Assembly (NCBI GenBank): GCA_964407665.1
Contig: CAYOWK010000020.1
Span: forward strand, 1-64,000
DNA from: CAYOWK01 sp964407665
GTDB lineage: Bacteria; Pseudomonadota; Alphaproteobacteria; Caulobacterales; Hyphomonadaceae
Reading direction: 5' to 3'
Length of the DNA: 64,000 nt
Shown: positions 1 through 9,600 of the stretch, in pieces
Layout: each line of letters opens with the position of its first letter
How positions within the stretch are numbered: position 1 is the first letter of the stretch
Position numbers and translations under genes: made by a program
Notes under the pieces: model-generated
The model's input: only the letters and a program-made list of their open reading frames with translations
The model's database searches: none
What the model was told of the DNA's origin: nothing

Positions 1-518
1 CCGCGCGTATCGTCCGATGCAAACAGGCCGGCGTCCTGCGCTTCACGGACGGTCGCCTTGGTTGGGGCGAAGCTCGCGTCGATGGCCGCTTCCAGCCCCT
101 CGAACTTGTCGGTCACGTTCAGCCTGCGGCCGCCCATCGCCAGAAACGTGTTGGGGCTCTCAAAGGCAAATTCGAGATAGGCCGCTGCGATGTCCTGCAG
201 CCGGACAAGCGGATCGGGGTGCGTCGCCTTCACGAGATAAAGGTGCGCCAGCCGGAGATAGGCCTGCTCCAGCACCGTCGCCATCAGCTCCTGCTTGTCG
301 GCGAAGTGGCGATAGACGGCGGGGTGCGCAACGCCGACATCCTTGGCCAGCGACCGGAGACTGATGTCGTCGGCGCCGGATTCCTCCAGCACCTCGGCAG
401 CCCGCCGGATCAGCGCATTGCGCAGATCGCCATGATGGTAGGGCTTCGATGGCAGGCCTGCGGCCTCCCCCGCCCCGTCTCTCGGGACGCCGTCATTTGA
501 AGCCTCTTCTTCGTGCAT
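1..518 (-). CDS. TetR family transcriptional regulator (3' end outside window)
   Basis: A partial minus-strand gene whose 172 visible codons run off the left edge without a stop. The start ATG is at 518. After an acidic leader comes YHHGDLRNALI and a TetR helix-turn-helix (SLRSLAKDVGVAHPAVYRHFADKQELMATVLEQ, residues about 50-80), followed by helices of the ligand-binding domain. The YHHGDLR entry is common in one large TetR subgroup. It is transcribed divergently from the small membrane protein at 670, so it may regulate itself or that gene. The ligand is unknown. No overlapping plus-strand frame has a recognisable domain. Confidence 0.9.
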   Translation of the reverse strand, partial: MHEEEASNDGVPRDGAGEAAGLPSKPYHHGDLRNALIRRAAEVLEESGADDISLRSLAKDVGVAHPAVYRHFADKQELMATVLEQAYLRLAHLYLVKATHPDPLVRLQDIAAAYLEFAFESPNTFLAMGGRRLNVTDKFEGLEAAIDASFAPTKATVREAQDAGLFASDDTR

Positions 519-641
519 CCCAGCCTCTACTTTCAGTGCGCGCCGTGTCGTCCGGACTTCATCCTGGCGCGCGATCGGGGGATAACCCGCGACACAGTGC
601 GACGCCATGCCGATCGCAGACCCCACGCCAGTAATACGGAC

Positions 642-672
642 TTAAGCATGTTTCGTCATACCGTTAAGCATG
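642..672. promoter_or_regulatory. Direct repeat upstream of and over the start of the small membrane protein gene
   Basis: TTAAGCATG occurs at 642-650 and again at 664-672, 22 bp (about two helical turns) apart. The second copy includes the ATG at 670. It lies in the divergent spacer between the tetR-type gene and the small membrane protein. Operator function is inferred only from position and spacing. Confidence 0.3.
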
Positions 673-1020
673 AGCGGATCGCTGTTAGCATTTGAACGCG
701 ACGACACCGTCAGTCCGGCGGGTCTGATCGCTATTGCCGCAGCAAACATCGTTGCACTTGGCATATTCGCGGCCGTCCAGCTGCAGCCGCGCCCCGGCGA
801 ACCCGTGGCGGCCTGGTTTCCGGGCGGGGATGGCGCTGCGATTACAGCAGTCGCGCAGGCGGGCGGCGGCCTGTTGTCGTCCGGCCCGGCGCCCGGCGTG
901 GTCCAGGCAATCTCTGAACGTCCCGATTTTTTCCGGCGCCTGCGTGAAGCGGGCGCCGTGCTGATTGTTTCGAGTCCCGCCGGCGCCGGGTGCGCGCCGA
1001 TTATTTCAGACAGAAGCTGA
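670..1020 (+). CDS. Small membrane protein of unknown function
   Basis: A 116-residue protein with one hydrophobic segment (about residues 16-36, AGLIAIAAANIVALGIFAAVQ), then a stretch containing PRPGEPVAAWF. The C-terminal half has an alternating alpha/beta look and ends in a Cys-containing segment (GAGCAPI). Short proteins with a single TM followed by an APRPGEPV-like motif are known, uncharacterised, in Caulobacterales. The stop at 1020 is 8 bp before the chemoreceptor ATG, so the two are probably co-transcribed. No function is assigned. Confidence 0.6.
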   Translation: MSGSLLAFERDDTVSPAGLIAIAAANIVALGIFAAVQLQPRPGEPVAAWFPGGDGAAITAVAQAGGGLLSSGPAPGVVQAISERPDFFRRLREAGAVLIVSSPAGAGCAPIISDRS

Positions 1021-1027
1021 CACCGCC

Positions 1028-2485
1028 ATGGAATCGAAACTGCAGCAGTTGAGGACGCTCACCCTAAAGCTCCTTGGCCCCTTCCTGTGGCTCCACGTGC
1101 CGCTGGTCACGGGTCTGGCGGCGGTGGGCGGCAAGTCCTGGATCGCCGCGGCGGCCTTGTCCGCAACTGCAGCGGCTGTCGCGAGCCTGACGGGCATGTC
1201 GTCCGTCAGCGACGCGCTCAAGCGTTACGTCTTCGCATCCTGCTATATGGTCATGGTGTCGGTGGCGGTCTTTGCGACGCCCGCCGCCTACATGCTTGAC
1301 GCGCACATGTACTATTTTGCTGCCTTGGCCTTCCTGACCCTCTTCTGCTGCCCGGCGACCATCATAGTGGCCGCAGGCGTTGTGGCGCTCCACCACCTGA
1401 GCCTCAACTTCCTCCTGCCGACCGCCGTCTTCCCGGCGGGCGCAGATTTTCTGCGTGTGGTCGTCCACGCCGTGGTGCTGATCATCGAGACGGTTGGTCT
1501 CGTCCTGGTCACCAGCCGCATGAGCGGGGCGATGAACGAAGCCCAGACGCAGGCCGAGAAGGCCGCTCGCGCCCAGGCCGAAGCCGAATCCCTCGCCGCC
1601 GCCCAGCGCAAGGCCGCCGAAGACCAGACGCGCCGCCGCGAGGAGATGGAAAAGTTCGCCCGCACCTTCAGCGAGCGGATGTCCCGGATCATGGAAGGTG
1701 TTGGCGGCACGTCCGATCACCTGCGCTCGGCCTCCAGCGACCTTGTCTCGGTATCCCGCTCCACCAGCGAACAGTCGCGTACCGTGCAGCACACTTCCAA
1801 GGGCGCCGCCGACGCTATGGCGGCCGTCTCGACAGCCGCCACGGAAATGGAAGCCACGATCTCGGAGGTCGCCGCCCGCGCAGCCGTCTCGGCCCGCTCT
1901 GTTGAAGGCGCCCAGTCCGAGGTGGACCGCGCCCGGGGCTCGGTTCGTGAACTCTCGGAAGTCTCCGAAAAGGTTGCAAGCGTTCTTGAACTCATCTCGG
2001 GGATCGCCGGCCAGACCAACCTGCTGGCGCTCAACGCCACGATCGAGGCCGCCCGCGCCGGCGAGGAGGGCCGCGGCTTTGCGGTCGTCGCCAACGAAGT
2101 GAAGACCCTGGCGGCCCAATCCGAGAAGGCGGCCGCAGAGATCGGCGGCTATATCTCCGGCATGCAGAACGCCATGCGCGAGACGGACGGCGCCGTGACC
2201 CGCTTTGCCGAAACGCTGCGGATGGTCCTCGACGGTTCCGCTTCGATTGCGGCAGCCGTCAACCAGCAACAGTCGGCCGTCCAGGAAATCAGCCGCCACC
2301 TGTCCGATGTGTCTGGTCAGGCGGGAACGCTGGAACGCGCGGCGCACGACCTTACCGGCCGCGCCTCGGAAACCGACACCCGCGCCCGCGACCTTCTCGC
2401 GGCGTCCTCGCAGCTCGACCGGGACGCCGGCGAGATGAAGGACGCCCTGCGCGAGTTCGAAGGCGTCGTCCGCAACGCCGCCTGA
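1028..2485 (+). CDS. Methyl-accepting chemotaxis protein without periplasmic sensor domain
   Basis: A 485-residue chemoreceptor. The N-terminal ~170 residues are almost entirely hydrophobic, about six membrane helices with short loops, so there is no extracytoplasmic ligand domain. An Ala/Glu-rich coiled coil follows (about 180-215), then the conserved signalling hairpin with NLLALNATIEAARAGEEGRG (about 330-350) that contacts CheA/CheW. No typical HAMP segment is seen. The ATG at 1028 was preferred over an upstream TTG at 965, which would overlap the previous gene. It probably senses membrane or energy state rather than a periplasmic ligand; this is an inference. Confidence 0.9.
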   Translation: MESKLQQLRTLTLKLLGPFLWLHVPLVTGLAAVGGKSWIAAAALSATAAAVASLTGMSSVSDALKRYVFASCYMVMVSVAVFATPAAYMLDAHMYYFAALAFLTLFCCPATIIVAAGVVALHHLSLNFLLPTAVFPAGADFLRVVVHAVVLIIETVGLVLVTSRMSGAMNEAQTQAEKAARAQAEAESLAAAQRKAAEDQTRRREEMEKFARTFSERMSRIMEGVGGTSDHLRSASSDLVSVSRSTSEQSRTVQHTSKGAADAMAAVSTAATEMEATISEVAARAAVSARSVEGAQSEVDRARGSVRELSEVSEKVASVLELISGIAGQTNLLALNATIEAARAGEEGRGFAVVANEVKTLAAQSEKAAAEIGGYISGMQNAMRETDGAVTRFAETLRMVLDGSASIAAAVNQQQSAVQEISRHLSDVSGQAGTLERAAHDLTGRASETDTRARDLLAASSQLDRDAGEMKDALREFEGVVRNAA

Positions 2486-2688
2486 TCGAAGCCTCCGGGA
2501 CGAACCGAAGCCGGAGCCCGAAACCCATCGCGCTCCGGCCGATCCCGCGTTTGGGCCTGGCCGCCCAGCTGCCGCCCAGACTGGCATTCGCCGAATGGAC
2601 CAAGCCAGACGTTGCGCCGGGGCGGTTGTTGAGACCGATGGGCGGCTGTAGGCTCTGCGCGGAAGTCTGGACTGGAGTGGGGACCGCC

Positions 2689-3495
2689 ATGAAGTTGCGT
2701 TCGCTTTTCGTCGCCGCCGCGCTTTTGGGCGGGGCTGCGGCCTGCACGCCCGCCGCTGATAACGCCGTTGAGGCAGCCGCCGAATCATCGTGTCCGGATG
2801 ATGGCCCCCGCCTGCCCGGAACGGGTCTCTGCCAGGGCCGCGTCGCCAATTACTTCGACCCTGCGCGCCTCGCCGCCGCCACCGGCGACCTGCCGGAAGG
2901 CTGCAGTTACGTCATCAACGAGACAATGACACCCGATCCCGATGAGGCGATCCTCTACAATGCGCTGAGCTGCAACGGCAAAACCACCGCGCTGGAGTTC
3001 AGCGCCGGCGCCCGCAGCGCCTCGCTCAGCTGGGGTGTGTCCGGGTTCTTCGACACCGTCCCGACAGCAGGGGAAGAGGGTTCGGAGCGGGTACGGCTGT
3101 TTCTCCTCGACGGCGTGGCCGACGCCCAGGCGATGATTCTGGAGATGGCCAAGGCCACCGCCAAGGAAGAAGGGGCCGGAGACAGCGAAATCGCCAGCTG
3201 CGAGATCCGCCCGGCCGGTGACGGCTATCCGGTTGACGCGTTGGTTGTCGACGTGAACGACGCCTACAAGGAGGCCAACAAGCTCGGTTCCTACGATGGC
3301 TTGACGGACGGACCGGACGCCGGCGCCTATGTCGCCTGCGGCTCCTGGGGTTACGACGACGGCCTGTCCTACTGGATGGTCCGCGATGGCTATGCCTGGT
3401 TCGTCAGGCAGACGCAGGATCTGCCCGACTTCGACGCCGGTTCACTGACGGTGTTCCGCAGGGGCGCGGATGGAGCCTGGAGTCCCGCCGGTTAA
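2689..3495 (+). CDS. Putative lipoprotein, hypothetical
   Basis: A 268-residue protein starting at an ATG followed by KLRSLFVAAALLGGAAAC, a lipoprotein signal peptide with the acceptor Cys near residue 18. The mature part is acidic and rich in Gly, Asp and aromatic residues. It has several Cys that could form disulfides (SCPDDGP, GLCQGR, EGCSY, LSCNG, ASCEIR, VACGSW). A longer frame begins at 2551 but would hide the signal peptide internally. It stands alone between the chemoreceptor and the convergent HerA-like gene. No family was recognised. Confidence 0.75.
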   Translation: MKLRSLFVAAALLGGAAACTPAADNAVEAAAESSCPDDGPRLPGTGLCQGRVANYFDPARLAAATGDLPEGCSYVINETMTPDPDEAILYNALSCNGKTTALEFSAGARSASLSWGVSGFFDTVPTAGEEGSERVRLFLLDGVADAQAMILEMAKATAKEEGAGDSEIASCEIRPAGDGYPVDALVVDVNDAYKEANKLGSYDGLTDGPDAGAYVACGSWGYDDGLSYWMVRDGYAWFVRQTQDLPDFDAGSLTVFRRGADGAWSPAG

Positions 3496-3532
3496 CGTCG
3501 GCGCTGTATCCTGCGGACCCGCTGGTCCTGCC

Positions 3533-5080
3533 CTACCGTTTGCGTGACCCGAAGATGCCGCGCAGGACATACTTGGTCAGTTCGCGTGTGGCTGTTCGCA
3601 CGAGTGTGGATGTGCCCGCCTCGACCGGGGTCTGCCGGGTCGACCGGCGTGGAGCCGCCTTGGCTGCGGGCTTCGAGGCCGTGACCTTTGGCGCACGCGC
3701 CGCCGCCTGCCGCTCCTTCGCGACGCGCAGCGCTTCCTTCTCCTCCTGGAGACGGAGCTGCTCGGCCTCCTTGGCCGCCGCCGCTTCGCGGGACTGCAGC
3801 ATCTCGTAGGCCGACTCCCGGTCGATCACGGTGTCGTACTTGCCCGCAAGCGGGCTCAGCGCCTGAACCTTCGCCCGTTCCTCGGGCGTGGCGGGACCGA
3901 GCCGCGAGGACGGCGGGCGGATCAGCGTGCGCTGAACCACGGAAGGCGCGCCCTTGAGGTCGAGCGTCGAGACCAGCGCTTCGCCCGTGCCCAGCTCCGT
4001 GATGACGGTCCCCGTGTCGAACGCCGGGTTGGGCCGGAAGCTCTCCGCCGCCGCCTTCACCGCCTTGCGCTCAGTGGGCGTATAGGCGCGCAGCGCGTGC
4101 TGGATCCGGCACCCCAGCTGCGCCAGCACCGTCTCCGGCAGGTCGCGCGGGTTCTGTGTCACGAAGTAGACGCCTACGCCCTTCGACCGGATCAGCCGCA
4201 CCACCTGCTCGATCTTGTCGACCAGCGCCTTGGGCGCGTCGTTGAACAGCAGGTGCGCCTCGTCGAAGATGAACACCAGCTTCGGCTTGTCCGGATCGCC
4301 CACCTCGGGCAGCTCCTCGAACAGCTCCGCAAGCAGCCACAGCAGGAAGGTGGAATAGAGCCGCGGCGAGTGGATCAGCGTCGTGGCGTCAAGCACGTTG
4401 ACGATCCCCTTCCCCTCCGCCGTCACCCGCATGAAGTCGGCCAGCACCAGCGCCGGCTCGCCGAAGAAGATCTCCCCGCCCTCGCGCTCCAGCATCAGCA
4501 GACCGCGCTGCACCGCCCCGATCGAGGCCGGCGCGACATTGCCGTAGGTCGCCTGGATCGCCTTGCTCTTCGCGGAGACCTCCGTCAGCAGCGCCCGCAG
4601 GTCCTTGAAGTCCAGCAGCAGCAGGCCGTTGTCGTCCGCGTACTGGAACGCGATCGTCAGCACGCCTTCCTGCGTCTCGTTGCAGCCCAGCAGCCGTGCG
4701 ATCAGCTGCGGCCCCATCTCGGACACCGTCGCCCGGATCGGATGGCCCGTCTTGCCGAACAGGTCCCAGAACACCACCGGCGGGGCGCCATAGACCAGCT
4801 CCCCGGCCCCGATCTGGACCGACCGCGCACTCAGCTTCTCATGCAGCTTGCCCGCCGGATCGCCTGGCATGCAGACGCCCGAGAGATCGCCCTTCACGTC
4901 CGCACAGAACACCGGCACGCCCGCCGCCGAGAACTGCTCAGCCATGATCTGGAGTGTAACGGTTTTTCCGGTGCCCGTGGCGCCCGCAATCAGGCCGTGC
5001 CGGTTGGCCCGCGCCAGCAGAAGAGCCTGAGCCTCCGCATAGTCCTGCCCGCCCCCACCCAGAAAAATGCTGTCCGTCAT
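3533..5080 (-). CDS. HerA/YjgR-type DUF853 ATPase (helicase HerA-like)
   Basis: A 515-residue protein of the DUF853 family. The Walker A motif GATGTGKT is at residues 33-40, with a Walker B-like LVFIFDEAHLLF around 270, followed by the conserved YFVTQNPRDLPETVLAQLG segment. The Ala/Lys/Glu-rich tail (about 430-515) is a charged coiled coil ending in GSRKR. Relatives such as E. coli YjgR resemble the hexameric DNA translocase HerA, but their cellular role is not settled. It is divergent from the AI-2E-type gene across 92 bp. Length is normal for the family. Confidence 0.93.
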   Translation of the reverse strand: MTDSIFLGGGGQDYAEAQALLLARANRHGLIAGATGTGKTVTLQIMAEQFSAAGVPVFCADVKGDLSGVCMPGDPAGKLHEKLSARSVQIGAGELVYGAPPVVFWDLFGKTGHPIRATVSEMGPQLIARLLGCNETQEGVLTIAFQYADDNGLLLLDFKDLRALLTEVSAKSKAIQATYGNVAPASIGAVQRGLLMLEREGGEIFFGEPALVLADFMRVTAEGKGIVNVLDATTLIHSPRLYSTFLLWLLAELFEELPEVGDPDKPKLVFIFDEAHLLFNDAPKALVDKIEQVVRLIRSKGVGVYFVTQNPRDLPETVLAQLGCRIQHALRAYTPTERKAVKAAAESFRPNPAFDTGTVITELGTGEALVSTLDLKGAPSVVQRTLIRPPSSRLGPATPEERAKVQALSPLAGKYDTVIDRESAYEMLQSREAAAAKEAEQLRLQEEKEALRVAKERQAAARAPKVTASKPAAKAAPRRSTRQTPVEAGTSTLVRTATRELTKYVLRGIFGSRKR

Positions 5081-5172
5081 CCGAAGTCCTCAACCATCGC
5101 AACAGGGAACATCTAGCCCGCCCGGACGCTGTCGTCTTCCCATGTTCGACAACCCGGTCTAGGCATTTCTGC

Positions 5173-6318
5173 ATGCAGAGCACTCAAGACCGATACGCCT
5201 ATCTGACCGCCGGGGTGTGGATCATCGCAGCGGTCGCCATAGGCTATGTCCTGTGGGTGGGGCGGGCCATCCTGGCCCCGTTCGCCCTCGCGGCCTTTGT
5301 CTGGCTGATCATGGAGGGCCTCGCCCGCGCCATCCGGCGGCGGACGAAGGCGCCGATCGTCGCCGCCCACGTCACCGCCGTGATCCTGGTGATCATCGGC
5401 GTTGTCGGATTCATCTCCATCCTGCGCGGCGCGGTCCTAGAGTTCGCCACCCACTCGGACGCCTACGAGCAGCGCATCAACACCCTGATCGCCGACGTCT
5501 ACGCCATGCTGGGCCTCAGCGATGCGCCGCTGCTCTCGCAGGTTCTCTACAGCGACGCCTCCGCCCGCTTCATCGAGCCGCTGCTGGGTTCGGCGCAGTC
5601 GCTGGCCTCCAATCTCGTCCTGATCCTGATCTATATCGCCTTCCTCTACGTCTCCTCGGCGACCTTCTCGGCCAAGCTCGACCGGGTTTTCCCGGACGTC
5701 TCGGGCCGCCGTGTGGCGCGCCGGGTCAGCAAGGGCATCCGTCGGACGATGGAGGAATACCTCTCGGTCCAGACCGCGCTCAGCCTGATCACCACGGCCC
5801 TCACCTACGCCACGCTGCTGGCGCTGGGCCTGGACAACGCCCTCTTCTGGGCTGTGGTCATTTTCGTCCTCAACTATATCCCGACGGTCGGCTCGGTGCT
5901 CGCCGCGATCCTTCCCGCCCTGTTCGCCATCGTGCAGCCTGAATGGCCGGCCTGGATGCCGCAGGACCCGATGTGGTCCGCCCTCATCGTGTTCCTCGGC
6001 GTCAGCGTCTGGCAGTTCACGATCGGGAATTTCATCGGCCCGCGCATGATGGGCGACAAGCTCAACCTTGATGCGCTTGTGGTGCTGCTGTCGCTGGCGG
6101 TCTGGGGCGCCATCTGGGGCATCCCGGGCATGTTCCTGTCAGCGCCGCTGACCGTTCTCATCATGATCGTGCTTGAGCAGATTGACGGCGCCCGGTGGAT
6201 TTCCGTCATTCTGTCCGCCGACGGAAAGCCGATCTCCGCGCAGGATTCCGTTCCGGCGCAATCCCCCGCTCCCCCGCCCGGTCCAGACGCAACTGCGACA
6301 ACTGCAGCAGCCAGCTGA
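5173..6318 (+). CDS. AI-2E family transporter (PerM/TqsA-like membrane protein)
   Basis: A 381-residue integral membrane protein with about seven to eight hydrophobic helices. The family signature region near 290 reads FTIGNFIGPRMMGDKLNLDA, followed by the C-terminal LSLAVWGAIWGIPGMFLSAPLTVLI segment. The soluble middle segment (about 90-150) and Pro/Ala-rich tail fit the UPF0118 family. Members have been linked to AI-2 export (TqsA) or Na+/H+ antiport, so the substrate cannot be assigned from sequence. It is followed by a 287-bp spacer before the glutamate dehydrogenase and is probably a separate unit. Confidence 0.9.
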   Translation: MQSTQDRYAYLTAGVWIIAAVAIGYVLWVGRAILAPFALAAFVWLIMEGLARAIRRRTKAPIVAAHVTAVILVIIGVVGFISILRGAVLEFATHSDAYEQRINTLIADVYAMLGLSDAPLLSQVLYSDASARFIEPLLGSAQSLASNLVLILIYIAFLYVSSATFSAKLDRVFPDVSGRRVARRVSKGIRRTMEEYLSVQTALSLITTALTYATLLALGLDNALFWAVVIFVLNYIPTVGSVLAAILPALFAIVQPEWPAWMPQDPMWSALIVFLGVSVWQFTIGNFIGPRMMGDKLNLDALVVLLSLAVWGAIWGIPGMFLSAPLTVLIMIVLEQIDGARWISVILSADGKPISAQDSVPAQSPAPPPGPDATATTAAAS

Positions 6319-6444
6319 CATTTGCTGCGGCGCCGGATTGTCGAGCCGGGCAGCCCTACCCACATGCACTCCTCGCAAGCGCCCCGTGCGCAAGCGACAG
6401 ACAGCGCGCATGCGTCCCCCCACCCAGCTGGCGCGCTGGCCTGA

Positions 6445-6478
6445 GGGCCGCCGGACATGTCCCCCAGTCCGGCGGCCC
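6445..6478 (+). terminator. Strong stem-loop between AI-2E-type gene and gdhZ
   Basis: GGGCCGCCGGAC at 6445-6456 pairs perfectly with GTCCGGCGGCCC at 6467-6478 (12 bp, 10-nt loop). No T-run follows, so this could be a weak or Rho-assisted terminator for the upstream gene or a leader structure of the gdhZ mRNA. The rest of the 287-bp spacer shows nothing recognisable. Confidence 0.4.
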
Positions 6479-6605
6479 GCCGGGACGCCTTCAAGTCTGC
6501 GTCTCTGGACAGGCCATGAGCGCGCTCGACGCCTGGGCGCCTCAGCATGCCTGGTCCCTTGCCGGGGACGGCGGACGCGTCTAGCTCTGCGGGGCTGGAG
6601 GCGCC

Positions 6606-9600
6606 ATGTCCACTGCCCGCAATACGTCCATCGATTCGCAATCCAGCGACGAGATCGCTTTCCCGAGGGAGATGTTCCTTGCGGAAGCCGACCGGATTGC
6701 GCGGGGCCGGCCAGGCCTTGCCGAGCGCCCCTCGATATCCTTCCTGGATCAGTATCGGGCGGACTGCTTCATCGAGGACTTCGTCCAGCTCGGCGCCGAC
6801 GACGCTGCATCGCTCGCCGTCGACCTCTGGCAGTTCGACACGGAGCACCGGAGCGAGGCCGCCCGCCGGTTCCGCCTGCGCCCGGGGCTCGGCGCCGACG
6901 GCCGCTCGCTGCAGATCGATGTCGTCGAGATTGTCGGACCCGACCTGCCCTTCATCGTCAGCAGCTGCATTGCCGCGCTCAATGAAGTCCGCATCGAGAT
7001 CAGCGCCGTGCTGCACCCCGTGCTCGAGACGGCCGGCGGCCAGCGGTCGGTCATCCAGATCCACGTTCCCACCCAGACAGAGGCCCGGCGCGAGGAACTG
7101 GTCCGGCGCCTTGGCGGCGCGCTCGCCGACGTCGAGGCTGTTAACCGCGACCATGACGCCATGCGCGGACGCATGCTCGATACGATCGCATCGCTGGAAG
7201 CGCTGAGCCTGCCGAAACCCGGCAGTGCGGCCGAGATCACCGAGGCCCGGGAATTCCTGAAGTCCCTGGTCGACGGCGCCTACATTTTCCTCGGCGTGCG
7301 CGACTACACCTTTCCGCCTGCCATCCCGGGCGAACCCGCCGAGGAGCCGGACATCATCGACGGCTCCGGCCTGGGCGTTCTCGTTGACCCCGAACGCCGG
7401 GTGCTGTCGCGCGATGCGGAGCCGACCGTTCTGACGCCCGAGATCCGCGCCTTCCTCGACGAGCCCCAGCCCGTGATCGTCTCGAAGTCGAGCGTCCGCT
7501 CGCTCGTGCACCGCAATGTCTATTGCGACTATGTCGGGGTGAAGCGCTACGACGACGCCGGCTCGGTCATCGGCGAGCGCAGGTTCCTGGGCCTGTTCAC
7601 GTCGGAGGCCTACACCAGCGCCGCCGACACCCTCCCGCTGATCCGGCGCAAGATCGCCAGCGTCAAGGAAGCGCTCGCCAGCAATTCGCGCTTCTCGATG
7701 CGGCAGCTCGACGCCGTCCTGAAGACGTTCCCGCGCGACGAACTATTCCAGGCCTCGGTCGAGGATCTCGCCCGCATCGCCAAAGGCGCGCTGCACCTGC
7801 AGGTCCGGCCGCGCACGCAGCTGTTCGTGCGCCGGGACCGGTTCGACCGCTATGTCTCCGCCCTGCTCTATACGCCCCGCGACCGCTACAACTCGGATCT
7901 CCGGATCAGGGCCCACAGACTTCTGGCGGAGGCCTATGGCGGGCGGATGTCGGCCTACTACCCCAGCTTCGGCGACACGCCGCTGGCGCGGATCCACTTC
8001 ATCGTCGGCCTCAGCCCCGGACATCTGGAGCCGGACGAGGACGAGCTTGACCTGCACATGCGCCAGCTGTTCGAGACCTGGGAAGATGCGCTCGACCGGC
8101 TGTCCGAAGCGGGCGGCGGGCCGTCCCGCGATGCGGTCTTCACGGCCGGCTACAAGGAGACCTTCCCGCCGCAGGAGGGCCTCGCCGACCTGCAGGCCAT
8201 CGACGCCATGCCGGCGGACCAGGGGCTGCACGTGCGGACCTGGGGACCGGAGACCGATATCCGCGTCTCGCGCCTCAAGATCTATCATCGCGGCGCGCCG
8301 CTGAGCCTCTCGCGCATTGTCCCCGTCCTGGAACGGATGGGCCTCGAGGTCATCGCCGAGGTCGGTTATCCGGTCCGGCATCCGTCCAGCGGCGGCGCCA
8401 CCTATGTTCATGACATCAGCGTCGTTCGCCCGCAGGGTCAGCGGCGGCTGGACCATCTGTTCGAGGCGGCCTTCGAGGCTGTGTGGGCCGGACAGACCGA
8501 GAATGACGCCTTCAACTCGCTGGTCGTCGCCCTGCGCGTCGACTGGCGGCATGCGGCCCTGCTCCGCACGCTCTGCCGCTATCGCAGCCAGACCGGGCTG
8601 GACCCGTCCGAGCCGGTTCAGGTCGAGGCGCTGCGCACCAATCCGGAGATTGCGCTGGCCCTGCTGGACATCATGGCCGCCAAGTTCGACCCGGCGACCG
8701 GCGACAGCATCGAGACACGCAAGGCAAAGGCCGCAGCGGTGCTTGCGCAGATCGAGGCGCAGCTGAAACAGGTGGCGTCGCTCGACGCCGACCGCGTGCT
8801 GCGCCGGCTGGCCAGCCTGGCGGCGGCGCTGCAACGGACAAACTTCTACCTCACCGGCGCCGATGGCCGGCCCGACCGCCACATCGCGATCAAGATCGCC
8901 AGCCGGGAGGTTCAGCCCCTCTCGGCGCCCCGCCCCTATCGCGAGATCTTTGTCTGGTCTCCGGACGTCGAGGGCGTCCACCTCAGGTTCGGCCCCGTGG
9001 CGCGCGGGGGTCTTCGCTGGTCGGACCGGCGCGACGACTTTCGGGCCGAGGTCCTCAGCCTTGTGAAGGCGCAGAACGTCAAGAACGCCGTCATCGTGCC
9101 GGTCGGCTCCAAGGGCGGCTTCTATCCGAAGGCCCTTCCCCCCGCAGGCTCGCCGCGCGACCAGGTCGAGAAGGCGGGCATCGCCGCCTACAAGACCTTC
9201 GTCGGCGCCATGCTCGACATCACCGACAACTCGGTCGACGGCCGCACAGTGCGGCCCGCGAACCTGATCGCCATGGACGGCGATGATCCCTATCTCGTCG
9301 TGGCCGCCGACAAGGGCACAGCCACCTTCTCCGATATCGCCAACGGCCTGTCGCAGGAGCGCGGCTTCTGGCTCGGCGACGCCTTCGCGTCGGGCGGATC
9401 GGCCGGGTACGACCACAAGAAGATGGGCATCACCGCGCGCGGCGCGTGGATCTCGGTCCAGCGCCACTTCCGCGAGATGGGCCACGACGTCCAGACGCAA
9501 CCCTTCACCGTCATCGGCGTCGGCGACATGTCCGGCGACGTGTTCGGCAATGGGATGCTGCAATCGAAGGCCATCCGGCTGATCGCGGCCTTCGATCATC

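Noticed and set aside
1064..2788. 574-residue open frame antisense to the chemoreceptor
   Set aside because: Composition typical of the reverse frame of an Ala/Glu-rich coiled coil; no recognisable protein family.
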